NCBI GenBank assembly: GCA_029267445.1
Contig: JAJUIU010000022.1
Span: forward strand, 1 to 47,568
Direction: 5' to 3'
From: Rhodospirillaceae bacterium
GTDB lineage: Bacteria > Pseudomonadota > Alphaproteobacteria > Azospirillales > Azospirillaceae
Length of the DNA: 47,568 bases
The notes under the pieces are model-generated. The model was not told where the DNA came from, did no database searches, and saw only the letters and a list, made by a program, of their open reading frames with translations. Positions 17,597 through 25,327 of the stretch are shown here, piece by piece; positions within the stretch are counted from its first letter, which is position 1, and every line of letters begins with the position of its first letter. A program made the position numbers and the translations under genes.

Positions 17597-18798
17597 CGCG
17601 AACCCTCCGCCGCCGGGGCGGTCGTCTCGACGGCGGCCGTCTGCGTCTGGATCGGCGCGTCCACCGGGGTCACCGGCGCGTTCGGGCGGATGCGCTGAAG
17701 CCCCGCCGTCACCACCTTGTCCGTGGGCTGCAGTCCCTCGCGCACGACGCGCAGCCCGTCGATGATCGGGCCCAGGGTCACCGGCCGGTACTGGGGCACG
17801 TTCCCCTCCCCGATCACATAGACGAAGCGGCGCGCCTGATCGGTGCCGATGGCGCTGTCGGGCAACAGCAGTGCGGGGTATTCCTCGCGCCCGACCAGCC
17901 GAAGCCGGGCGAACAGGCCCGGCGTGAACACCATGTTCGGGTTGTTGAAGACGGCCCGGCCACGGATGGTGCCGGTGGAGAAGTCGATCTCGTTGTCGAC
18001 GAAGTCCATACGGCCGACATGGGGGAAGTCCGTCTCGCCCGGCAGCGCCAGCACCACCGGGTTGGCCACCTCCCGCGAGCTCGCCCGGTCGCCCGTCTGG
18101 GACAGCCGGACATAGCGCAGATAGGCCTGCTGGTCGGCGTTGAAGACGAAGTGGATCGGGTCGAGCGAGACGATGGTGGTCAGCAGGGTGGAACTCGCCT
18201 GCCCGCCGCTGACCAGGTTGCCCACGCTGACCAGCCGCTGGCTAATCCGTCCCGTGACCGGCGCCTTGACCTGGGTGAATTCGACGTTCAGCTCGTCGGC
18301 GCGGACCGCGGCCTCGGCCTCCAGCACCGCCCCCTGGGCGGCGCGCACCTGCTGCAGCCGCTCGTCCAGCACCGCTTCGGACACCGCCTGGGTACGGCGC
18401 AGGTTCTCCGCCCGCTGGAGTTCGCGATTGGCCAGCTGCAGCTGCGACTGCGCCTGCTGGAGCCGGGCGCGGCTGGCGGCCAGCGCCGCCTCGTAGGGGC
18501 GCGGATCGATGACGAACAGCAGATCGCCCTTGTAGACGATGTCGCCGTCCTTGAAGTGGATGGAGTTCAGATAGCCGCTGACCCTGGCGCGGATCTCGAC
18601 GCGGTCCACGGCGACGAAGCGGCCCGTATACTCGTCCCACTCGCGGACCACCTTCTGGACCGGCGCGCTGACGGTGACCTGGGGTGCTTGCGGGGCCCCG
18701 CCCTGCGCCTGACCGCCCCCCTGCCCGCAGGCCGAAAGGGCCGCGAGAGCGAGCAGGGCAAGGCCCATCTTCACGGTGTGACGAATGCGGACGGACAT
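17593..18798 (-). CDS. RND efflux periplasmic adaptor lipoprotein (AcrA/MexA type)
   Basis: A 401-residue membrane fusion protein. The N-terminus is a lipoprotein signal with lipobox LSAC (LALLALAALSACGQGG), so it should be anchored by acylated Cys. The lipoyl/barrel start is VREWDEYTGRFVAVDRVEIR, followed by a coiled-coil hairpin (about residues 105-165, Gln/Leu/Ala heptads), the second lipoyl half (VKAPVTGRISQRLVSVGNLV) and the beta-barrel and membrane-proximal domains (FTPGLFARLRLVG). It bridges the RND pump and an outer-membrane channel. The ATG at 18798 has GGAAGAGG about 6 nt upstream and is directly followed by the signal; longer in-frame extensions are not conserved. It is the first gene of the two-gene pump operon. 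Confidence 0.94.
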   Translation of the reverse strand: MSVRIRHTVKMGLALLALAALSACGQGGGQAQGGAPQAPQVTVSAPVQKVVREWDEYTGRFVAVDRVEIRARVSGYLNSIHFKDGDIVYKGDLLFVIDPRPYEAALAASRARLQQAQSQLQLANRELQRAENLRRTQAVSEAVLDERLQQVRAAQGAVLEAEAAVRADELNVEFTQVKAPVTGRISQRLVSVGNLVSGGQASSTLLTTIVSLDPIHFVFNADQQAYLRYVRLSQTGDRASSREVANPVVLALPGETDFPHVGRMDFVDNEIDFSTGTIRGRAVFNNPNMVFTPGLFARLRLVGREEYPALLLPDSAIGTDQARRFVYVIGEGNVPQYRPVTLGPIIDGLRVVREGLQPTDKVVTAGLQRIRPNAPVTPVDAPIQTQTAAVETTAPAAEGSR

Positions 18799-18922
18799 CG
18801 CAGCCTCTTCCTTCGGCAAGCCATGGGCGGGGACACGCGGCCCAGCGCCGGCTTGGGTGTGATCCCCGGTCGAACCGGTCCGGCCGCATGGCCGGCGCCC
18901 GCCCCGATCGAATACCAAGCAC

Positions 18923-18941
18923 CGGAACTAGGCCTGTTCCG
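18923..18941. promoter_or_regulatory. Inverted repeat upstream of the efflux operon
   Basis: CGGAAC and GTTCCG arms flank a 7-bp centre containing AGGCCT, about 125 bp upstream of the adaptor start. Size and position fit an operator for a dimeric repressor such as TetR or MarR. No such regulator gene is nearby. Confidence 0.4.
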
Positions 18942-18952
18942 CGCCCGGCTAA

Positions 18953-18966
18953 GTGACGCGCGTCAC
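18953..18966. promoter_or_regulatory. 14-bp perfect palindrome upstream of the efflux operon
   Basis: GTGACGCGCGTCAC is a perfect palindrome 12 bp from the preceding inverted repeat, in the 206-bp gap between the efflux adaptor and the GGDEF-EAL gene, both read leftward. It is a candidate second operator; it could also lie in the 3' region of the GGDEF-EAL transcript. Confidence 0.4.
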
Positions 18967-19004
18967 CGGGGAACACGATCCGCCCTATTCCGCAGGATAT
19001 GAAG

Positions 19005-21134
19005 TTACTGTTTTGCTGCGGCGATCAGCCATTCCGCGAACTTCGCGGCAGGCAGGGGGCGGCTGAACAGGAAGCCCTGCACGTCGTCGCAGCCGATCCT
19101 GGCCAGGAAGGCGTGTTGTTCCGGGGTCTCCACGCCTTCGGCGACGACCTTCTTGCCAAGGCTGTGGCAGAGCTGGACCACGGCGGTGGAGATGGCCGCG
19201 TTGTGCGGATCGGCCGGCAGGCCGCGCACGAAGGCTCGGTCCAGCTTGATCTTCTGCGCCTGGAAGCGGCGCAGATACGCCAGCGACGAATAGCCCGTGC
19301 CGAAATCGTCGATGGCGAGGCCGACGCCGAGATCGTGCAGCTTGGCCAGCGTGGCCGCCGCCGCCTCCGCGTCCTTCATGGCCGCACTCTCGGTCACCTC
19401 CAGCGCCAGCCACTCCGGCGCCAGCCCGGCGTCGGACAGGGCCTCGCCAACCATGTCGACCAGCTCGGGCTGCTGGAACTGGCGGGCGGACAGGTTGACC
19501 GCGACCACCACGGGGGGAAGCCCCCGCTTCTGCCAGTCCTTCGCCTGCCGGCAGGCCTCGCGCACGACCCAGCGCCCGATCGGCACGATCAGGTCGGAGC
19601 TTTCGGCCAGAGGGATGAAGTCTCCGGGGGAGATCATGCCCCGTTCCGGGTCGTTCCAGCGCAGCAGCGCCTCGCAGCCGGACGGACGGCCCGCCATGTC
19701 CAGCTGCGGTTGGTAGTGCAGCTCGAAATGCTGCTCGTCCAGGGCGCGCCAGAGCCCGGCGGTCAGCTCCCGCCGCCGCTGCACCTCTGCCGTCATGCCC
19801 TCCAGATAGTAGCGCAGCCGCTCCCCCGCCGCCTTGGCCCGGCCGAGGGCGAGATCGGCGTTCTGCAGCAGGCTGCGGGCGTCGCGCCCGTTCTCCGGAT
19901 AGACCGCGATCCCGCAGCGCGGATCGAAGCGGATCTCGTGGCCCTGGAAATAGAGCGGCTGGGACAGCGTCTCCAGGATGCGGCGGGCCTGGGTTTCCGC
20001 CATTTCGAAGCCGGTCAGGTTCGTCTGCACCACGGCGAAATGGTCGTCGCCCAGCCGCGCCACCGTGTCGGTCTCCCGCGCGCAGGTCTGCAGCTTGATC
20101 GCGGCCCGGCGCAGCGCGTAGTCGCCGACCGTGTAGCCGAAGCTGTCATTGATGTCGTTCAGCCGGCCGAGGTCGATCACCGCCACCCCGACCCCCAGGC
20201 CCGACCGGTCGGCGTTGGAGGTCGCCTCCTGGAGGCGGCTCAGAAGCTGCGTCCGGTTCGGCAGGCCGGTCAGCTCGTCGAAATTGATCAGCGCCTCGGC
20301 CCGTTCCCGATCCCACTGGCGCTCGGTCACGTCCAGCGAGATCGTGACCAGCTTGCGCACGGCACCGTTCGCGTCCTTCAGCGGCACCTTCGAGGTCAGC
20401 CAGACCCGCTCGCGCCCCTCGGCATCGGCGAAGGCCTCCTCATGGTTGAACAGGGCCTTGCCCTCGGCCATCAGCTTGGCGTCCAGCGCGTCGATCGTGG
20501 CGCCGCGCTGGCCCAGCAGGTCCACTGCCGTCCTGCCGATGGCGTCCGCCGCCTTCACCCCGAACACCTCCGCCTGATAGGCGTTGGCCAGCAGGTAGCG
20601 GCCGCCCGTGTCCTTGGCGCTGACCATGGCGGGGATGTTGTCGATGATCGTGCCGAGAAGCTCGGAACTCTCCCCCAACGCGGCGCGGGCGGCCCGCACC
20701 TCCCCGATCTCGCGGAAGGCGCAGAAGAGGATGCTGGTCTTGCCCACGGTCTGCGGGTTGGCCAGGATCTCGACCGGCACCTCGCTGCCGTCCTTGCGCC
20801 GGGCATAGACGGTGATGGGCCGCTCCGGCTGCTGGCGGCCGGACACGAACCGCTCGCGCAGATGCTCGCGCACGCGGGTCAGGTCCCGCTCTGGCACGAT
20901 CGCCTTGATCGACTTGTTGCGCAGCTCCTCCGGCTCATAGCCGAAGACGCCCGCGCAGTCGCCGTCCACCAGGATGATGCGGCTGTCCTTGTCGGTCGCG
21001 AAGATGACGTTGGTGGGCACGCCCCGGTACAGCATGCGGGCGAGATGGATGCGCTCGGCCAGCAGCTCCGGAAGCCGCGTCAGGTCGTCCATCGCCGCCC
21101 CGGCAGCGGCCCGGCCGTTCTCGTTGCTACCCAT
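19005..21134 (-). CDS. PAS-PAS-GGDEF-EAL protein, probable c-di-GMP phosphodiesterase
   Basis: A 709-residue cytoplasmic protein. Two PAS domains come first ([20 protein letters not shown] and [20 protein letters not shown]), then a GGDEF domain at about residues 285-440 and an EAL domain at about 455-705. The GGDEF signature is degraded to GDDHF, so synthesis of c-di-GMP is unlikely. The inhibitory-site motif RETD sits five residues before it as in binding-competent domains. The EAL domain keeps its signature residues: [37 protein letters not shown] and [10 protein letters not shown]. It is predicted to hydrolyse c-di-GMP in response to a PAS signal. No membrane segment is seen. It is divergent from the pentapeptide gene; ATG 21134 is used, and a Met 14 codons later is possible. 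Confidence 0.92.
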   Translation of the reverse strand: MGSNENGRAAAGAAMDDLTRLPELLAERIHLARMLYRGVPTNVIFATDKDSRIILVDGDCAGVFGYEPEELRNKSIKAIVPERDLTRVREHLRERFVSGRQQPERPITVYARRKDGSEVPVEILANPQTVGKTSILFCAFREIGEVRAARAALGESSELLGTIIDNIPAMVSAKDTGGRYLLANAYQAEVFGVKAADAIGRTAVDLLGQRGATIDALDAKLMAEGKALFNHEEAFADAEGRERVWLTSKVPLKDANGAVRKLVTISLDVTERQWDRERAEALINFDELTGLPNRTQLLSRLQEATSNADRSGLGVGVAVIDLGRLNDINDSFGYTVGDYALRRAAIKLQTCARETDTVARLGDDHFAVVQTNLTGFEMAETQARRILETLSQPLYFQGHEIRFDPRCGIAVYPENGRDARSLLQNADLALGRAKAAGERLRYYLEGMTAEVQRRRELTAGLWRALDEQHFELHYQPQLDMAGRPSGCEALLRWNDPERGMISPGDFIPLAESSDLIVPIGRWVVREACRQAKDWQKRGLPPVVVAVNLSARQFQQPELVDMVGEALSDAGLAPEWLALEVTESAAMKDAEAAAATLAKLHDLGVGLAIDDFGTGYSSLAYLRRFQAQKIKLDRAFVRGLPADPHNAAISTAVVQLCHSLGKKVVAEGVETPEQHAFLARIGCDDVQGFLFSRPLPAAKFAEWLIAAAKQ

Positions 21135-21240
21135 GGCCCTTTTGACCCATCGCTTTTTGTCCCGTAGCGCGACGCGCGCGATTGCGGGTAATCATATCGA
21201 TTGCGGCGCCTCCCGTCAGGCGCCCTCTCGAGGTCACATT
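21135..21240. promoter_or_regulatory. Divergent promoter region with a 9-bp direct repeat
   Basis: This 106-bp gap must hold both promoters. CGATTGCGG occurs at 21179-21187 and again at 21198-21206, 19 bp start to start, close to two helical turns. This spacing suits two regulator subunits on one DNA face. No clear -35/-10 pair was found. Confidence 0.3.
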
Positions 21241-22521
21241 ATGCCGAAGCAGACCGACCAGCGTCCATTGGAACGCCTGACCCAGGCCGAACTGGATGAG
21301 GTGCTCCGGCGCCATGAACTGTACAGGCGTGCGCGGCACGGTGGCGCTCGGGCCGTGCTGTCCTTCTTCGATCTTTCGGGCCTGAACCTCGCCGGTAAGG
21401 ACCTGACCGACGCCGACCTCGCCGGCTCCATCCTGTCCCACGCCAACCTCGAGGGCTGCACCCTCGACCGCGCCAACCTGTTCGCCTGCGACCTGCGGGA
21501 GGCGCGGATGAAGGGGTCGAGCCTCGTCCGCACCGACCTGCGCGGCGCCTGCCTGCGGGCCGCCGACCTGTCGGGGGCGGCCCTGCTGGACGCCGACCTG
21601 CGGGAGGGCACGCTCGCCGAGAAGGACAAGCTGGGCGAGTTGCACATCAAGAACATCGAGACGGAGCTTGGCCCGTCGGAGATGCAGAAGGCGGACTTCC
21701 GGGGTGCCAACCTGACCGGCGCCCGGCTGGTCGGCGCCCTGGCCGGCAGTGCGGACTTCAGCGACGCGGTGATGAAGCGCTGCAAGATGACCCGCGTCGA
21801 CCTCCGCAACGCCAATCTCGAGGGTGCCGATCTGGAGGGGTCGGACCTGTCCGGCGCCAACCTGGAGGGTGCCAACCTCAAGGACGCGAACCTCGCCGGC
21901 ACGACCCAGAATCTGACGGAGTTCAAGGGGGCGGACCTGACGGGCGTCCTGTCGGACAAGCCCGCCGGGCGCGATCCGAACACGCTGGAAGCGCCGCTGG
22001 ACGAACTGCTGGACATGCACGCCGCCTGGGTCGCCAGCACCGGGCAGTCGGGGCGCATGCTGGACGTCACCGACGTCGATCTCCGCAGCGCCGGCGCGCT
22101 GGAGGGGGCGGTGCTGACCGCCATCAAGGCGGAAGGTGCCTGCTTCTACGGCCGCGACCTGACCGGCACGCAGTTCCAGGCCGCCCACCTGCGGGAGGCG
22201 GATTTCCGCGCCTGCGTGCTGAAGGGGGCGGATTTCCGGGGCACCGACCTGCGGGGTGCGCGCCTGGACAAGGCCGACCTCAGCGGGGCGCGGCTCAGCC
22301 CGCTGGTCGTGACCAAGGACCGCAAGCTGCCGGCCCAGCTCGCCCGGGCCAGCCTGAAGCACGCCGTCCTGCGCGACGCGGATCTGCGCGGCATCGACCT
22401 GACCGGCGCCGATCTGACGGGAGCGGACCTGCGCGGCGCGCAGATGGACGGGGCCGGGCTCACCGGCGCTGTGACCACCGGCGCGCTTCTGCCCCATGGC
22501 GTGACGGCGAAGGCCTCCTGA
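21241..22521 (+). CDS. Pentapeptide-repeat protein
   Basis: A 426-residue protein, mostly A(D/N)LxX pentapeptides that fold as a right-handed quadrilateral beta helix (LSGLNLAGKDLTDADLAGS, GADLEGSDLSGANLEGANL, GADLTGADLRGAQMDGAGL). Three repeat blocks are separated by non-repeat stretches near residues 130-155 and 240-285, so it may form several helix segments. An N-terminal helix pair (LERLTQAELDEVLRRHEL) precedes the repeats. Some family members mimic DNA and protect gyrase, but most have no known function and nothing here selects one. The ATG at 21241 has GAGG about 8 nt upstream. The stop lies 7 nt from the stop of the convergent peptide-binding protein, and a hairpin spans both. Confidence 0.92.
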   Translation: MPKQTDQRPLERLTQAELDEVLRRHELYRRARHGGARAVLSFFDLSGLNLAGKDLTDADLAGSILSHANLEGCTLDRANLFACDLREARMKGSSLVRTDLRGACLRAADLSGAALLDADLREGTLAEKDKLGELHIKNIETELGPSEMQKADFRGANLTGARLVGALAGSADFSDAVMKRCKMTRVDLRNANLEGADLEGSDLSGANLEGANLKDANLAGTTQNLTEFKGADLTGVLSDKPAGRDPNTLEAPLDELLDMHAAWVASTGQSGRMLDVTDVDLRSAGALEGAVLTAIKAEGACFYGRDLTGTQFQAAHLREADFRACVLKGADFRGTDLRGARLDKADLSGARLSPLVVTKDRKLPAQLARASLKHAVLRDADLRGIDLTGADLTGADLRGAQMDGAGLTGAVTTGALLPHGVTAKAS

Positions 22522-22547
22522 GCCCCCTTCAGGGCTCCAGGCTCAGG
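22518..22547. terminator. Hairpin covering two convergent stop codons
   Basis: GAGCCC and GGGCTC form a perfect 6-bp stem with a 6-nt loop at 22520-22537; alternatively CCTGAGCC pairs with GGCTCAGG (22518-22525 with 22540-22547). It overlaps the stops of the pentapeptide and peptide-binding genes and could serve both directions. There is no T tract, so intrinsic termination is uncertain. Confidence 0.35.
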
Positions 22548-24064
22548 AACCGGGCCGGCGTCTGGATGGCGAGGTTCCGGCGCCACCCCTTCACCTTCGG
22601 CGACACCAGCACCCGCCGCGCGTTCTGGAACAGCGGGATCACCGGTGCCTCCGCCATGGCGATCTCCTCCGCCCGCGCCAGCATGGCGTTCATCGCCTCC
22701 AGCGTTGGCTGCCGCCGCGCCTCGTCCAGCAGGGCGTCCACGGCCGGGTTCGCGTATCCCGGCCCGAACTCGGCCTTGCTGCCATGGAACAGGTCCAGAT
22801 AGGTGATCGGCCGTTCGGACACCCAGCCGGACAGGGTCAGGTCCCTGTGCTGGCGGGTCCGCCGCTGGGCCAGCACGACCTTGGACTCCTCGTTCCGCAG
22901 CACGACCTCCATCCCCAGCGTCCGCTTCAGCATGGATGCAACGGCGATGGCGATCTGCCGGGCCCGGTCCCCCATGGCGTACAGGAGCTCGACGGGCGGC
23001 AGGGCACCCGGCCCGTAGCCGGCCTCCGCCAGCAGGGCGCGCGCCCTCGCCTCCCGCTCCGCCTGCGTCCAGCCCGCCCATTCCGGCACGGGCACCGTAT
23101 AGCCGGGGATGCCGGCCGCGACGAAGCCGTAGGCCGGCCGTTCGCCCGCGCGCAGCACCTTCCCCGTCAGCGCCTCCCGGTCGATGGCGAGGCTGATCGC
23201 CAGCCGCAGTTTGGCGTTCCCGCCCCAGGGCGGGCGATGCAGGTTCGGGTTCAGATAGATGATGTTGGCGACGGGGTAGACCTGCAGCGCCTCCGGCAGG
23301 TTCGCCCGCACCCAGGCGAGCTGGTTCGGCGGGACGGAGAAGGCGATGTGCAGGTCGCCCGTCCGGAACCGCTTCAGCTCCGTCTGCTGGTCCTCCGTCA
23401 CATGGTACTCGACCACCCGCGTCGGCACGCCGCCGGCGTTCCAGTAATGCGGGTTCCGTTCCAGCCGGACATGGGAACCCGGCACCCGGGCCGCGACGGT
23501 GTAGGCCCCGTTGTGGATGTCCAGCCGCCCGCTGGCGCCGTGCACGGGGCAGAGCAGCGCCTCCGCCGTGTTCACCAGGAAATCCGCCTGCGGCTGGACG
23601 AGGCGAACCACCAGCCCGTGCTCGCCCTCCGCCCGCACGCCCAGCGTCTCCGGCGGTGCAGCACCGCGCAGGATGGCTTGCGCGTTCTCCAGGTTGGACA
23701 GCCGGTCGGCGAAGGGCACGGCGGCGGCCGGGCTGACCACCCGCCGCCAGGAGGCGACGAAGTCCTGCGCCGTCACCGGGCTGCCGTCGGACCATTTCGC
23801 CTCGGGGCGCAGCCGGAAGGTCCAGGTCAGCCCGTCCTCCGACACGGTCCAATCGGTCGCCACGCCGGGGACGGGCTCCCCGTCGGCGCCGAAAGTCAGC
23901 AGCCCCTCGCAGATGTCGCGGACGATCGGCCCCTCGCTGAGGGTGACCGCCTTGTTCCAGTCCAGCGTGCCCACATCCGGCCCGTTGCCGATCCGCAGCA
24001 CCTCCGCACCCGCCGGAAGTGCCGCCCCCAGGATGGCGAGGAGACAGAGGGCCGCACGGCGCAT
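22529..24064 (-). CDS. Peptide ABC transporter substrate-binding protein (OppA/family 5)
   Basis: A 511-residue periplasmic binding protein with a cleavable signal peptide (MRRAALCLLAILGAALPAGA). Family 5 landmarks are present: LRIGNGPDVGTLDWNKAVTL, IVRDICEGLLTF, TWTFRLRPEAKWSDGSPVTA, VRLERNPHYWNAGGVPT and RLAISLAIDREALTGKVL. Such proteins deliver oligopeptides or related compounds to Opp/Dpp permeases. No permease or ATPase gene lies beside it, so it is an orphan using permeases encoded elsewhere. It follows surE by 7 nt in the same direction and may share its transcript. The ligand cannot be told from sequence; the MppA/OppA group is the closest by general look. Confidence 0.92.
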   Translation of the reverse strand: MRRAALCLLAILGAALPAGAEVLRIGNGPDVGTLDWNKAVTLSEGPIVRDICEGLLTFGADGEPVPGVATDWTVSEDGLTWTFRLRPEAKWSDGSPVTAQDFVASWRRVVSPAAAVPFADRLSNLENAQAILRGAAPPETLGVRAEGEHGLVVRLVQPQADFLVNTAEALLCPVHGASGRLDIHNGAYTVAARVPGSHVRLERNPHYWNAGGVPTRVVEYHVTEDQQTELKRFRTGDLHIAFSVPPNQLAWVRANLPEALQVYPVANIIYLNPNLHRPPWGGNAKLRLAISLAIDREALTGKVLRAGERPAYGFVAAGIPGYTVPVPEWAGWTQAEREARARALLAEAGYGPGALPPVELLYAMGDRARQIAIAVASMLKRTLGMEVVLRNEESKVVLAQRRTRQHRDLTLSGWVSERPITYLDLFHGSKAEFGPGYANPAVDALLDEARRQPTLEAMNAMLARAEEIAMAEAPVIPLFQNARRVLVSPKVKGWRRNLAIQTPARFLSLEP

Positions 24065-24071
24065 GGGCGGC

Positions 24072-24848
24072 TCAGCCCCTGGCCCGCAGGGCCTTCAGCA
24101 TCGGCTCGTCCGTCAGGTCGAAGCCGACCGGCGTGATCGACACCATGCGGCGGCGCAGCGCGCTCACGTCGCTGTCCTCGGCCTGCTCCCCCGGCTCCCG
24201 GCTGAAGGCCATCCAGTAATAGTCCGCACCCCGCGTGTCCGTGCGCTTGTCCACATTGATCATCATCATCGGATTGATGGCCTGCCGGGTGAACTCGAAC
24301 CCGTCCACCTCGTCGGGCGGCACGTCGGGGAAATTCACGTTCAGCACCGTGTCCGGCAGGCCGCCGAGGGTGTCCAAATGGTCGAACACGCGCGGGATCC
24401 AGGCCATCGCCGTGTCCCAGCGCAGCGCGGTGCGGTCGCGGAAGGCTTGGCTGAAGGCGATGGCGGGCACGCCCATCAGCTTGGCCGCCAGGGCAGCGCT
24501 CACCGTGCCGGAATAGGCCACCTCCTGCCCGATGTTGGCCCCCCGGTTCACACCCGACAGCACGATGTCGGGCCGGGCCTCGCGCATCAGGCTGCGGATC
24601 GCCAGGATGGAACAGTCGCTTGGCGTGCCGCCCACCGCGAAGCGATGCCGGCCGCGATGGTAGACGCGCAGCGGGTCGTGCAGGCTGACCGCGCGCGAGG
24701 TGCCGCTCTGGTCGTGCTCCGGTGCGACGATCCAGATCTCGTCGGCCAGTTCGGCGGCCGCTTCCGCCAGCGCCGCCAGCCCCGGCGCCTCGATCCCGTC
24801 GTCGTTGGTCAGCAGCGCGCGGGCGAAACGGCGGGTGGGGGCTTGCAT
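24072..24848 (-). CDS. surE: 5'-nucleotidase SurE
   Basis: A 258-residue metal-dependent nucleoside monophosphate phosphatase. The N-terminal motif ALLTNDDGIEAPGL carries the paired metal-binding Asp residues. GTPSDCSILAIRSLM, DIVLSGVNRGANIGQEVAYSGTVSAA (read in parts) and NVNFPDVP are diagnostic. SurE removes phosphate from nucleotides and is tied to stationary-phase survival. The ATG at 24848 has AAGG 8 nt upstream; longer in-frame starts add non-family residues. It is divergent from the DUF1491 gene with 72 bp between starts and is followed after 7 nt by the peptide-binding protein. The usual pcm/nlpD neighbours are absent here. Confidence 0.96.
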   Translation of the reverse strand: MQAPTRRFARALLTNDDGIEAPGLAALAEAAAELADEIWIVAPEHDQSGTSRAVSLHDPLRVYHRGRHRFAVGGTPSDCSILAIRSLMREARPDIVLSGVNRGANIGQEVAYSGTVSAALAAKLMGVPAIAFSQAFRDRTALRWDTAMAWIPRVFDHLDTLGGLPDTVLNVNFPDVPPDEVDGFEFTRQAINPMMMINVDKRTDTRGADYYWMAFSREPGEQAEDSDVSALRRRMVSITPVGFDLTDEPMLKALRARG

Positions 24849-24920
24849 CGGCGGGCCTTGTCGGGTGTTGCTGTGGGGGTGCGGGCCAAGAAACCGCATC
24901 GGCGACCGGGAGTCGAGGCT

Positions 24921-25259
24921 TTGAGCGACGCGCGGGTACCCACCCATCTCTGGGTCCAGGCTCATCTCTGGCGCTGCTCCGCCGCCGGCACCCCGGCCTA
25001 CGTCCTGCGCAAGGGGGAGGCGCAGGGCGGCATGGTGGTGCTGAAGGTCACCGTGCCGTTCCAGGGTGCGAAGCTCTACGCCCAGACGCGCGACCTCGAC
25101 GGCAACCTCGGCTGGATCGCCGGCCTGAACGGCGCCCTGGTGCCGGAGGATGAGGCCGGCGCCTACATCGACCGGCAGGTTAAGCGCGACCCCGACCTCT
25201 GGGTCGTGGAGGTGGAGAGCCGCACCGGGGAGAACCCGTTCGAGGGCAAGGTCCTTTAG
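24921..25259 (+). CDS. DUF1491-family small protein
   Basis: A 112-residue protein opening with RVPTHLWVQAHLWRCSAAG and LRKGEAQGGMVVLKV, then DPDLWVVEVESRTGENPFEG at the C-terminus. This matches DUF1491, a short alphaproteobacterial family without a known function. The TTG at 24921, preceded by GGGAG/GAGG sequences, puts the conserved region at the N-terminus. A GTG about 16 codons upstream is also possible. Length agrees with the family. It is divergent from surE and 68 nt before the TonB receptor gene, which has its own promoter candidate. No signal or membrane segment is visible. Confidence 0.8.
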   Translation: MSDARVPTHLWVQAHLWRCSAAGTPAYVLRKGEAQGGMVVLKVTVPFQGAKLYAQTRDLDGNLGWIAGLNGALVPEDEAGAYIDRQVKRDPDLWVVEVESRTGENPFEGKVL

Positions 25260-25266
25260 GTCGCAC

Positions 25267-25294
25267 TTGATTCGGGGGCCGCTTGGGGTACACC
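25267..25294 (+). promoter_or_regulatory. Promoter candidate of the TonB-dependent receptor
   Basis: TTGATT (25267-25272) and TACACC (25289-25294) are 16 bp apart and would start RNA near 25301, 27 nt before the ATG. The -35 matches four of six consensus bases, the -10 three. Confidence 0.35.
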
Positions 25295-25327
25295 CGCGCA
25301 TCCCCGTATGCCGGTCCCCCCGCCCCG

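Noticed and set aside
15746-17698. 650-residue plus-strand open frame opposite the RND transporter
   Set aside because: It mirrors the codons of a clear RND pump, is dominated by His, Arg, Gln and Asp as antisense frames of GC-rich genes are, and has no recognisable domain.
21370-22480. Periodic 15-bp pattern in the pentapeptide gene
   Set aside because: It reflects the five-residue protein repeat rather than a nucleotide satellite.
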